Origin: Oxytricha trifallax
Lineage: Eukaryota > Ciliophora > Spirotrichea > Sporadotrichida > Oxytrichidae
Assembly: GCA_000711775.1 (NCBI GenBank)
Contig: ARYC01017287.1
Location: 1 to 64,000, forward strand
Direction of reading: 5' to 3'
DNA length: 64,000 nt
Part shown: positions 38,366-50,500 of the stretch, one piece after another
Layout: each line of letters starts with the position of its first letter
Numbering within the stretch: the first letter of the stretch is position 1
Notes under the pieces: generated by a model
What the model was told of the DNA's origin: nothing
Databases searched by the model: none
What the model saw: only the letters and a program-made list of their open reading frames with translations
Program-made: the position numbers and the translations under genes

Positions 38366-41300
38366 ATGGCAAACTAAAATTTATGCACAAAATGCTAGAT
38401 GGTTGAATAAGGTTTTTTAAAACAATAAAAATTCATCTAGATTTACCTAAACTCACTATAATATATATATATATATATATAAGGAATAAGCTTTGATTCT
38501 CTTTGTAAATATTTATGCTGCAAATTCAATATAAACCTTAAGTACAGACAAAACTAAACCATTAATTCAATTTATAACTATATTCATTTTATTTTTTCCT
38601 TTAATCTCAAATAAAAATTAAATTAAAAATTTAATAACTTTAAATTACTTATTTTAAAAAGGATAGATTTATAAGTTTGCAAGAGCGTGTTGTAATTAAA
38701 TTTTATTTCTTGGGATAAATTGCAAATTAAAATGTCAAGTGAGTTGCATCATTTTTAGAACGTTCAAAATTATACTTAAAGTCCTGATCGAATTCCATTG
38801 CTTCAATAAAACATAGTTTAATAGCTTAGGAGTTTATCAGCTGTAAATTAGAATTCGTTATAGATGTAACAAATAAGTGACGCTTCGACTGCTGCAAACA
38901 CAAATTCTATTGAGGGTTCTTAACAAGTTAGAATAATTGAATTAAAAATTTATATTAATTGAGATATCAAATAATTATTATTGTGATATTTAAAATATGA
39001 TGGATAGTAAAATTATAATTTATTTCATGATTTAGTAATTAGTCTAAAAGCCCTAATTAATTGTTAAATTTATAATTTTTTTATTTATTTGGGAAATTAA
39101 CATAAACTTTTATAATCTATGAAGAATAAATAGTATTTATTTTTCATGCTTTACTTAACTGTATGTAAATAATAATAAATGGATTTACAAAAAATTTACA
39201 AATTTTTCAATTATTTAAATATATTTAGTATTTTTTGTTGAATTTGCATTGAACAAAATAAATACCTATGTAATTGAGAAAAAAATCTATATTATTCTTT
39301 TAATTTTAAGAAATGAGTTCTATTTCTAACTTACCTTAAGAAATGTTTATAAAAAAATTTTTCCTCAAAATTTTAATTTAATTAGAATGATAGATAGGGG
39401 AGAAGCAAATTTGTAAATTTCTAGAGACCTTAATTAAGATGTGGTGTCAACTGAAAACTTCAAGAAATATAGATTGGAACAACTCTTAGGAAGTGGTTCA
39501 TATGGGGATGTTAAATATAATCATACTTTTTATAAATATATTACTATGTTTATAAAGTGGGAAAGCTCTAAAAGTTCAAATTTATAATTATACATATTTA
39601 ATTATTTTTATTAGTTTGCTATGAAAAAGATCAAGAAACAAACAATCAAATTTTAAAAATTCAATAAAATGTTTCAAAATTAATCTTTATAATTATAATT
39701 TATATTTTAATAACTTAATTAACATTGAAAACTTTTATTAAAATTAATAAATTCTTATTTAATGATTAAAACAATTATTTTTTCATAATTAAAATAATTA
39801 AATAATAAAACACTCTCACAAGATGACATTATTATTTATTATTAAATATTAATGCTTAAATTTGTATATATTTTGCTTTAATAATATTAGACTAATGAAA
39901 ATGTCAATTTAAATATATCAAAAATTAATTACATCAACGAAATAAAAATAATGATGCATATTAAAAGTGACTATATTTGCGAATTAATTGATATTTGCTA
40001 TGATGAAGAATAGAAAGTGTGCTTGGTATCTGAATTCGCATAATTTGACGATTTAAGAAAATATTCATAAAAACTACTACTAGAAAATGGTAAAATCTCT
40101 GAAGATTTAATATTAATAGTAATTAATAAATATAATTTGGTAAAGGAATGGTTTGCATGCTCTATTCTAGGGCTAAGAGAACTTCATGTAAGAGGTATAA
40201 CCAATTTTCAATAATTAAAGACAAAGGGGTGGTTCTTAGTAATAAAAGTAGAATTACTTTTATCTAAATTACTTTAACTAGTTAATTAAATTTAGGACTT
40301 AATTATTTTTATCCATTATTGTGATATTAGTCAAATTAATGTTAATAAAATTAGTAATTAAGATATTTTTATAGGAAAATTTGCTATATTATCAAATTTA
40401 ATAGGATATTCATTAAATTTTAAAACCAAGTAGTAAATTATTGAATTAATAGCTTAACTTTTAAAGTAAAATATAAACTATGATACAAATCAAAAATTAC
40501 CTGTTTTTAAAATATATTTAAACTATAAATTAATATTGCTTTCATCATCTAATTCACTATATGGTTTTATCATTCATAGAGATATTAAACCAGATAACCT
40601 ATTATTTAAATTATATTAAATAAATATTGGTCTTTAATGAGAAAAAAGTTAGAATAGGCGACTAAAATAAATTTTTAATAATTATGATAATGCAATTTGT
40701 AAAAAATTATAATTATTTAATTAAAACAAAATGACTATGGGCTCGCAATGATAAATTTAAGCAAATAAATAGTTTTAAAATTATAAGAATTTAATAGTTT
40801 ACCTCAAGATTAACATGCTTTTGGTTCAAATATATTTTTTATTTAATTTTCAGATTAGTATTGTGGAACACTTGGATACATGTCCCCAGAGATTTAAATA
40901 GAATAAATCTTAAAGTATATTAAATAAATGATAGCTAGTCGTTAATAATACACAGCATCGACCGATATCTACTCTCTTGGAATTACTTTCATTGAAATAT
41001 TAACTTCGAAAATGCCTACCTAAGAGTAAATAAAAGATCCTGATTGGTTGCCTGAAATTAAAGGTTACTCAGAGGGGTTAAAAATAATTATAATAATTAT
41101 AATTTCTTTTATAATGTTCTTGAAGCTTCTCAAGTAAATTTAAATTTATTTATTATTAATGGTCTCCTATGAATAAGATAAAAGACCAAAGATTGTCTAG
41201 CTAATGTTTAGTCCAATTATATCTAAGACATAGACTATAATTGACTATAAAACTAGATATGGGATTCTAGCTTTAAATTATTATTATTAAATAATTTTAA

Positions 41301-44300
41301 TAGCTTTAGGGTTCATGAACATATCGCAAGATTTAATAGAACAGCTATCTCAGCAAGACGTGGGCTGCCCAAATTGCGCTTTAGTTTTGTGCGATGAATG
41401 CATGAAAAAGAAGGAAGAATCTGCATTTATTGCTATTTAGAGCTTGTTGAAGCATTCTCAAAACATTAACAAGAAAATTTAATAATAAATCATTGTACTT
41501 TTCTAGTTAAGATAATAATTTAAATTAGTTAAATTGAAGAGTTCTATAATGAAGCTAAAGACGAAGCAAAAGTTATGCATTTATATATAGTAAATATTAT
41601 AAATTTATTAACAAAAATATCAATAAAAATAATAGGAATATATTTGAAAAATTTATATTTTATTATTTGCCTAGGGTAAAACTAAAAGTAAATATTGAGC
41701 CATACTAAATATTTTAATTCAATTACAATTATTGATTTTTTCTAAATTGTTCTAGACCAAGTAAAAGCGATTGTTATATTAATTTAAAGTTATTTATTTG
41801 TTGAGTCAAACTTGAAGATAGAAAATATTGTATAGCATAATATCAATGCATATTTATCAAAATTATTCCATTTAAATTAAACAGTATCATTTCGTAGACT
41901 ATTAACTAAATCGACATACTATAGGATTAACTTAATACCTTTGACCATAAAGTTATCATTTAAGCTACCAAAAATTACTGTCATGATTCAATGAGAAATT
42001 AGTTATTAAATCCATTACTTGAACAAAATACAAGCCAATAGTTATCACATAACCAAAGCAATGATTAAAACTAAGTTGCTTAGAACTACGAAAGAGAGTT
42101 GGATCAACCATATAATTAATAGAGATAACAAATACAGCAAATCTAGCCTGAAATTCTATCAAATTACCAACCACTTAGAAGCAGACCGTCTACACCATCA
42201 GGCACTAGATAGTCACCTACGATATCTTAATTGCAACCTGTTTCCCCAATGTAAGTTGAACGATCAAGTTTAATGAACTTTAGAACCTCTCAAAGCTAAA
42301 GCAACACAAGAAACATCAATAATATTGGTTATGTGCAAAATTAAGTAAATAATGTTAGATCCTTTGATAATGGAAATTAAGGACATCAATTCATGAATAG
42401 AACATTTAATTTAAAACTCATTGCCCATTTATTATAAGACAATTACTTCTTTATACTTTTTTTAAAAAAAACAACTTATCAAGATTAATTAGACAAAATA
42501 CTATTATTTTCCTTAACTGGAATAAAAGATATGTTTTGTTTTTTTTTATTTACTTTACTCACTTGAATTCTTAAATATCATATAAAGGAATATTATGATC
42601 TTTTAAAATAAACCAAAAATATTATTAGTTAGTTCATGTTATAAAATATTAGAGTATTAGGGTTTAAAATCACAATAGGAATAGAAGTGATTTATCTCAA
42701 ATTAACAACAATGTTAGATAAAACTTTACAAATATTTGGTCGAAATTATTACCACTAATGAAATTTATTTTTCTTCATTTTTTATAAAAATCTTTTATTT
42801 ATAATCATTTTAAATTTAAGTTTAATCATAAATTTTTCTTTTATGTTATAATTATTCTAAATTTTATATTTTTCTGATTTGACTAACATCCCTTAATTAA
42901 ATATAATTATAAGCTTATTATTATTTATAAGATTCTTATTTAAAGAAGTTGATTAAAATAATTTTTTCTTATTTGCTTTAGGCTCTATACTACTTTATCG
43001 TATATTTATTTTACAAAATAAATATAAATCTTTTGAAATATTATAAATCAATTTTTCTAAGGAAATAATTTATTTTACTTAAAATTATTCTTATATACTT
43101 TGAATATGTCATCTTTTGAAAAATTTTAAGCTTGGATGGGAGGAGTATGAATTAATAAATGCCCAAATACATATAACATGGGGGACTCTCACAACAGAAG
43201 AGATTAGAGTATTGATGTAAAAAATCGCGATGATTTGGATAGTTTCAACATAAAAATAAGTCTGAAGCACTAGGGAAGTGAAAAGAAGCAAGTAAAATTA
43301 AATGGATAACTTATTGGATATTTTGAAAGCAGAAACCAGAAAGACAGGGATAGTTATGTTGATAAGGGTGCATATTCAACAATATAAAATTAAAGAAGTT
43401 AAGTACCTAGTTTGATTGTATCGATAGAAAATGAACTAGAGCAAGATTTTGAATAAAATTTATTCTAAGACTTATGCCTCTATTTTTAACAAAAATTGTG
43501 ATTTTTTTTAGATTTCAATGATTTAGTGGGAAAAGAAGTTAACTATCACTAAAATTCCTTGCTAAAGGATTATTTACCTAATCGATATTTTATTATAAAG
43601 CAAATTATGATGAAAATCAGGTTTTTTTTAATTTTATAAACCTAATGGCAGAAACATGCAATTTGAGCTAAAGTATAAAGCTTCACATGATGGATTTAGT
43701 TAAAAAGCTCTAATTTAATCAATGTAATCACACACTAATGGTTCAACTTTAGTCTTCATTTAAAGTGATCAAGGTTAGGTATTCGGAGGTTACTTGTCTT
43801 GGGCATGGCCAAAGGGCATAGGAAAATTTAAAGATGAAAAGGCTTTTATTTTCAATTTGACTAAGAAAACTATTCATCGTCAACTATCACAAATTAGTAG
43901 AAAAAACTTTTAAGTCAATATCAATTATGCTTTTGAGCACAAGCCCTTTTAGTTATTTGCATTTGGGGATGACATCAGAATATTTGAGAATTGTGATTAG
44001 GAACTTAACAGTTATTGCAACCTCGGGCACACATATGCATTCAATTATTTTATTTAAATAAATATGGAAAAAATCATAAATAAATATAATAATTACCACC
44101 TAGAATGAATGGAACCTCCAAATTAAGAGAAAGTTACATGGCTGGTGAAGTTAATTTCAAAGTTTAAGAAATTGAGATTTATGCACTAGTATTCTATTAA
44201 AAATATTATAATTTAGTTGATAATGCTAAACCTAGAAAAGTAATGTTCTCAAAAATCAAGGCATTGACTAAACTCTAGCCTAAGATTCCAAATTATTATG

Positions 44301-44305
44301 AATGA
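38366..44305 (+). CDS. gene E: RING-like/DYG-kinase/zinc/TLDc protein (fragmented germline gene)
   Basis: First block from ATG 38366: MANQNLCTKCQMVEQGF, the start of a RING-like finger (remainder near 38490-38530 not fully resolved). Linker 38732-38930 (MSSELHHFQNVQ, Gln/Ser-rich). Kinase: KKYRLEQLLGSGSYGDV (about 39458-39512), FAMKKIKKQTIK (39614), EIKIMMHIKSDYICEL (39942), KEWFACSILGLRELHVRG (40144), IIHRDIKPDNLL (40570), RIGDYGLAM (split by an IES), YCGTLGYMSPEI (40860), STDIYSLGITFIEIL (40958), MVSYEQDKRPKIVQLMF (41159), MNISQDLIEQL and CPNCALVLCDECMKKKEE (41310-41420). Middle part 41900-42420 has the YQPLRSRPSTPSG and VSPMQVERSS strings shared with gene D. TLDc at 43500-44305 (NDLVGKEVN, VFGGYLSWAWPKG, AFIFNLTKKTIH, FAFGDDIRIFENCD, YMAGEVNFKVQEIEIY), ending at TGA 44303-44305. 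Only 224 bp separate it from gene F. Confidence 0.78.
38457..38481. repeat. (AT)n microsatellite
   Basis: Uninterrupted AT dinucleotides, about 12 units, in an apparent IES near the 5' end of gene E. Confidence 0.85.
39513..39550 (+). other. IES at the glycine loop of gene E, pointer ATGTT
   Basis: ATGTT at 39508-39512 and 39546-39550. Removal of 38 bp joins GSYGDV to YKVGKLQK. Confidence 0.65.
40665..40737 (+). other. IES at the DYG codons of gene E, pointer GACTA
   Basis: GACTA at 40660-40664 and 40733-40737. Removal of 73 bp gives RIGDYGLAM. Pointer is shifted one base relative to genes A and D. Confidence 0.72.
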
Positions 44306-44529
44306 AGCTTCCTGTTTTATTCTAATTTATTATTTTTATTTCAATCAAAGTCAAGTAATATTTCAATAATTTTTTATATTTATTCATAATATAATCAATA
44401 GTTAGTCTAATATAATTTAGGATTTTAGTTGGTATTAAATATTTTCGAAGATTCAAAATAAAATAATAGTATATTATAAATAATTATTGTGAAAATCCTA
44501 TATTTTTAACTAAGTAATATCCTTATATT

Positions 44530-47500
44530 ATGGAATCTAATGTTTGCAAAAAGTGCAGTAGAAATTTTGATATAGAGAAAAGAAAACCTTTGATCCTTAA
44601 GGAATGTTAAAATATTATGTTAACTTGAATTTAGTTGAAAATTTAATTAATATTATTTTATTATTTTAAATGCTCTCATCAAGTATGTGAGGATTGTTAC
44701 AGGCATAAACTTGAAAAAGAGGCTGATGGAGCGAAAACTTGTCCTTTTTGTTTGGGTTCAAGTTTTTTAACAAATAATTTATTATACTTTATTTTTTTAA
44801 TTATAAGTTACCAAAGGTAGTATAATTGGGATATGATCAAGTTGAGTGTATAAAAAGATTACGAAACTTAAAAGGAACAAGAAATATAAAAGGAAAAAGA
44901 GATATAAAGGAAAAGATAGGAGGAATTCATAAGCAGGCAAAGTACCCTAAGTTAAACTGCATCGACAGTAATTATATTATTCATCTTTGCTTTCATAAAT
45001 TCATTTTTTATTTTTTAATTTATTATAAGTAATATTAAAATAAATTAATTTTAAGAACTTTTTTCAATTATTTGTGCCACATATATAACATAATAAATTT
45101 AACTAGAGAATATTTTTTTACTTACTCAGCTTTAGTATGAAAAAATAACAATAAAATAAATTTTGTAATTGGAATCTTAATTATCATTAAGAGTAAAAAA
45201 GAATTTGAAAATTCTTTTTGGATAAAATTACTTTGAAATATTATTATTTTCTTCTCAATATGGGTAAAATTCAAATAATTTTAGGGATTAGAATTATGTC
45301 ATTATTATTCATAGATTATCAATTCTATTAATTTGATGCAACATCCTTAAACAATCAAAGTTTAAAAGAAATTTTATTTATAAATTCTAAAACAATTTAA
45401 ATGCCCAGTCTACAAAATTCTTTTTCTTTTTATTTCATGAGTTTAGTTAAATCTTAAATGTTAATGTAAAACTGAAGAATTAGTTGTACATTCATCAGGT
45501 TTAAGAACTTTTAAAAATTTTCAATTCTTAAAGCCTGATCTTGATCATTTAAGGTTAGTTTTCTTGTTCTTCCATTTTGTAGGGAGTAATATTATTCGTT
45601 TAGATTCAAGATATTTTTCTCTATTTTACAAACATTCTGATGATTTTGTCGAGGGACAATAATGATCATTATTGTCCGTCGACAATTTTTTCTGATCATT
45701 TTCAGGTAATTTTTAGTCATGTATTATGAAAAATTCTTAATTAACTTTGAATAATTCTTGATAGATTTAGGTATATTCTTGGAGGATTCAGAATAATGTT
45801 CTTTTTTTTCAAAAAAAAAATTTTTCCCTAAAAAAATCAGATAAGGAATCAAAAATAGGCACCCAAAAAAAGCAAAAAAGATTAGTGAAAAATCTATATG
45901 GAACTATGATAATCAAAATGGATTTTTGAGATTCATGATTTTTGGTAAGTAAAAATGAAAAAAATGTGATTAAAAAAAAGTTTTTTAAAAAAGTTAATTA
46001 AAAATGGGGCAGAGATTATAGCATCGGCCACGAACGAGCTTCAAACTTTAACATTTCTAAAATTATATTTATTCATAAATTATATATAGGCATGGCAAAA
46101 TCTTCTAAAGTTGATGCTTGAAGTTCAAGCAGGTCAAAAAATTTTGGGAGGTTTTGAACCTTATGATTTTATATAAATTAAAGTCAAATAAAAACTAACA
46201 TAATAAGTAAGTAGCACAAGAACCAATTTCGAAGTAATACCGAGAATAGATCCCAATGACATTCCTTATGAATTTAATTATAAGATTTAATAATCATTAT
46301 ATTAATGAGTCTGAGTTAAAGTCTAAATATAGAAAGGAACAATACTTAGGTAAAGGGTCATTTGGAGATGAATTAATAAATTTTAATCATTATTTTTTTT
46401 CAATAATTTAAAACAGATGTCTACTCAGCATCTAAAAGGTAATATAATTCTTAATGGATATCATAAAATTGTTAAATTCATTTTGGCTTTTTTATTTAGA
46501 AATTTAAATTAAAGGTAGCGCGTAGCAATCAAGGCTTTCAAAGAATAGTATATAATTAATTTAAAAAATTAATATTTATTTATAGCCAACAGAGCAGGAT
46601 CTAATTGAAATTAGCATCATGAAAGGCATCAAGAGTTAATACATATGTGAACTCTTTGACTTGTTTAGAAATAGCGAAGGAAAATACAGTATTGTAATAG
46701 AAAAATAATAATTATATTACATATTTTATATTGTATACGAGTACGCAAGATACGGGGACTTGTTAAAGTATTGTAGAGATACTCTTGACTGGAATATTCC
46801 GGAAAATTTAATTAAAATATTTATTTTAATAGTGTTATTTTTATAAAATTTAGCAAAGGAATGGTTAGCAAGCGTGGTTTTAGGTTTGAAAGAACTACAT
46901 TAGAGAGGAATTATTCATAGAGACATTAAACCAGATAATATACTTGTATTTAAGGAAGATGAAGTCAGAATAGCTGACTATAAATATTAATTATATTCTA
47001 GATCATTTTAATAAATTATATGGGTAAGCTAAAGTAATCAATAGAAATAAATAATATTAATGATCTTAAATATTGTGAAAATACATAAGAATTTAAGAAA
47101 TAATAATAAATTAAATTAAGTAAATTAATTTAAATTATTTGATTCTTTAAATATAAAACAACTTGACCACTTGGGAATTATTTTTAACACATTTCTATGT
47201 GTACTGCATTAAAAACATCAACTTAAGAGATATATAATTGAATTTCTGGGTATTTAAGCAATGTAAACTAATCAAAAAGGGATCGATTATCATTCTAGGA
47301 ATTTTTATGTCTAGTAAATTGAAATTTAAACTTTAGATAAGTATTAAATAAATGAATTTGGAATAATCTTCTCTTGCAAATTTTATTAATTTATATAATT
47401 AAATTTATTTAAATTAATTATTTACTGATTATATGTAATTGGAGATTAATAATAATACATAGTAAATTAAGTTTTCAATATTTAATATATTATTAAATAA

Positions 47501-50500
47501 TCTATTATTTTAAAATGGGTGATTCTTAATCTAAGAGACCTTATGGGACCCTAAATTACTTGTCTCCAGAGATTAATATATTATATAAATTATTGATGCG
47601 TAATTGCGAATATTATGATTCATCTACTGATATATACTTTAAATTTATACACAAAATTTATTACGATTTTTTATATCATTTTTGTAATTTATAATTTTAT
47701 ACTCACTTGGAATTACATTTTTCTACTTGCTGACTTAGAAATTCCCAGAGGAATCTGAAATTAAAGATCCGTTTTGGCTGCCTAAAATAGAAGGAGTTTC
47801 AGATGAATTTAATTATTATTACATTAATTAATTTTAATTTATCACTCTATTGAGAAGTATGGTGAATAAAAAAATTATAAATCATAATTCTTTTAAAAAT
47901 CTATTATATTTTTGGTGTACTACAGCTAGAACGATAGACCTAGCACTGTTGACATAATGTTTCACCCACTAATATTAAAATTATATTTAATAAATTATTT
48001 AATTGCAGAAACAAAGGTCATGAGAGAATACAAACAAGTTTACGGAACAATGACTTATATTTTTGATTTATATTCTTATATGTAAATACATGGTATTGGA
48101 TTTTAAATACTTTAGGGTTTGCTAATTTCAAACCAGATTTGATGAAGAAGCTTTAGGAATAAGGGATAGGGTGCAAAAACTGCACTCTTGTACTTTGCAG
48201 TGAGTGTTTTATTTAAAATAAAAATTACCTAATTAAATTGCTTAAATGATAATCTGAAATTTATAATTTGTTTCAGAAAGAAAGTCGAATCATCATTTCT
48301 AATGCTAAACGACATGCTAGGCCATGCAAATGAAATCAGCTTTAAAATAGAGGAGCTTGTAAATTAATAATAATATTGATATTTGCTTGTTAATGAGGCT
48401 AAACAAGAGTTAGATATCTGTTAAGAGATATGTCCCTATATCAATTCTGTCCCATACATATTTTATTTAAGATATGACTTAAATATAGAACTTACAATTT
48501 ACTTTTATTTACATTGAGATTCTTGGGATAAGCGATAAAATATCAACTTTATTTTCTATAAAATGGTTAAAGATAATGTAAAACATCAAGAAATGTATAT
48601 TTGATAACATATTTATATTTAATAAATGAGAACAGACGTATAAAAATTGATATAGGATTTTGAACCATAAATTGTTATCACAACGCAACAAGTCATTGAA
48701 AATTACATATTTATATAAAATTTCATTATAAATTATTAATTTTTCTATTAAAAAATTAATGTTATAATAAAATCGAAAATTTTATTAAAATGCTAGAGAA
48801 TATCCAGACTTCGCTTCTGAAAATAGATTTAGTGCAATAATTCAAAAGGTCAAATAATAATAATAATAATTAAGCAGCAATCATAGAACACTACTTAGTA
48901 GAAAAATAGTTTTACCCAAAGAAAAAATAAACAAAAAGTAAAATTTATTAGCTTTAAGAGACCCTTTAATAGAGGAGTAAAAGTTTAGACAAATTTATTA
49001 TAATCAATTATAATAAATATTTTTCTTTTTTGTGAATATAAATGATTGATTCGATTTAACATGAAATTATTAGGGAAAATATAGGTTTTTCTTTAAAAAA
49101 GCTTCTCAAAGCTTTTACAATTTAAAATACACAATTTAATAATTTATCAATAATTCTAGTATGCGATATATAATTGCAGAAGAATAAATGATTAAGAGAA
49201 TAATATTTTATATTTGATATTTAATTTTACTGAAATTCAGTGTAATTTTATTTAAGTTATTTTTTTAAGTAGATATTTACTTATTACTTTAAAAATTATA
49301 CAATTAATGTTGAATGTATTAATCATTAAATTAAATTGAAATAATGAATGAATAAATAAAATAATTAAATAAAATTTAAATATTTAAATGCAAAAGTAAG
49401 GGTTTATGAAAAAAACAAATTACATAAAAAGTAAATATTTATTTAATTTTAAAATAATATGAAATCTAATAAAATTAATTCTACTATATTTTTACGAATG
49501 AAGATTTTAGAAAGATAGTTGATGAAGAAATCAACAAAAGGGGCTCATTCATAAGAAAAAACATTCCAAACTTTGATATTTTAATCATAAAATATATTTT
49601 TTAATTAAATTAAATTTTATTTTACTGATAATAATGGATTAACTACTTAGCTTCAATAAAGCGGATCATTAGTGAATTTTTCAATTATTAAAGAAGATAA
49701 TTTCAAGGGTATCCTGATCTTTATCCAAACAAACGGAGATTTGTTGTTTGGATTTTATACATTATAGAAAATATATAATTATTAATTGATTATAAATTTA
49801 TATAATAAAATAATAAAATGTAAAATACAAGCAATCTGAGTGGAAAGTATATTGAATAAGGATGTGTATTTAATGATAAAGATGCATTCATTTTTAGTTT
49901 GTCTTACTAAACAATTCATTATCAATTATAATTCTATTTAAAGTTAAATATTTCTTTTATATATTTTAACTAAAAAATTAAAATAATTATTTATTAAAAA
50001 TATCATATGATATAATTTAATTAAAAAACCTTCATTGACTCATCATATTTAATTATTATTGTAAAATAAATTTGATTTGAGAAATTAAATTAAAAATAAA
50101 TAAATATTAATCTAAATTATTGGCAGTTAACTTTCTTGAAACCTAGACAATATGGTATTTTTTTGATAGTAAATTTTTAAATTAACTGGACTTTACTATT
50201 GACGGTATCGCACACCTGAAGAGAAATAACTTCACTTAAATTTTGGGTGATTTGTTTAGTTAATTTAAATGAACAAATTAAAGTGAAGTTATTTCTCTTC
50301 AGGTGTGCGATACCGTCAATAGTAAAGTCCAGTTAATTTAAAATTTACTATCAAAAAAGTACCATATTGTCTAGGTTTCAAGAAAGTTAACTGGCCAATA
50401 ATTTAGATTATTATCAAAATAGATTTAAAATGGGAAATTGTTAAAATAAATTTAAAATAAAATTAATTATGGAATTTTAGTATTTTTTGATTTTTATATT

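Noticed and set aside
41965..42273. Open frames on both strands at 42 kb as independent genes
   Set aside because: The third frame, with TAA and TAG as Gln, gives the low-complexity middle of gene E, which aligns with gene D.
42900..43300. Minus-strand 60-residue frame near 43109
   Set aside because: Shadow of a gene E coding block on the plus strand.
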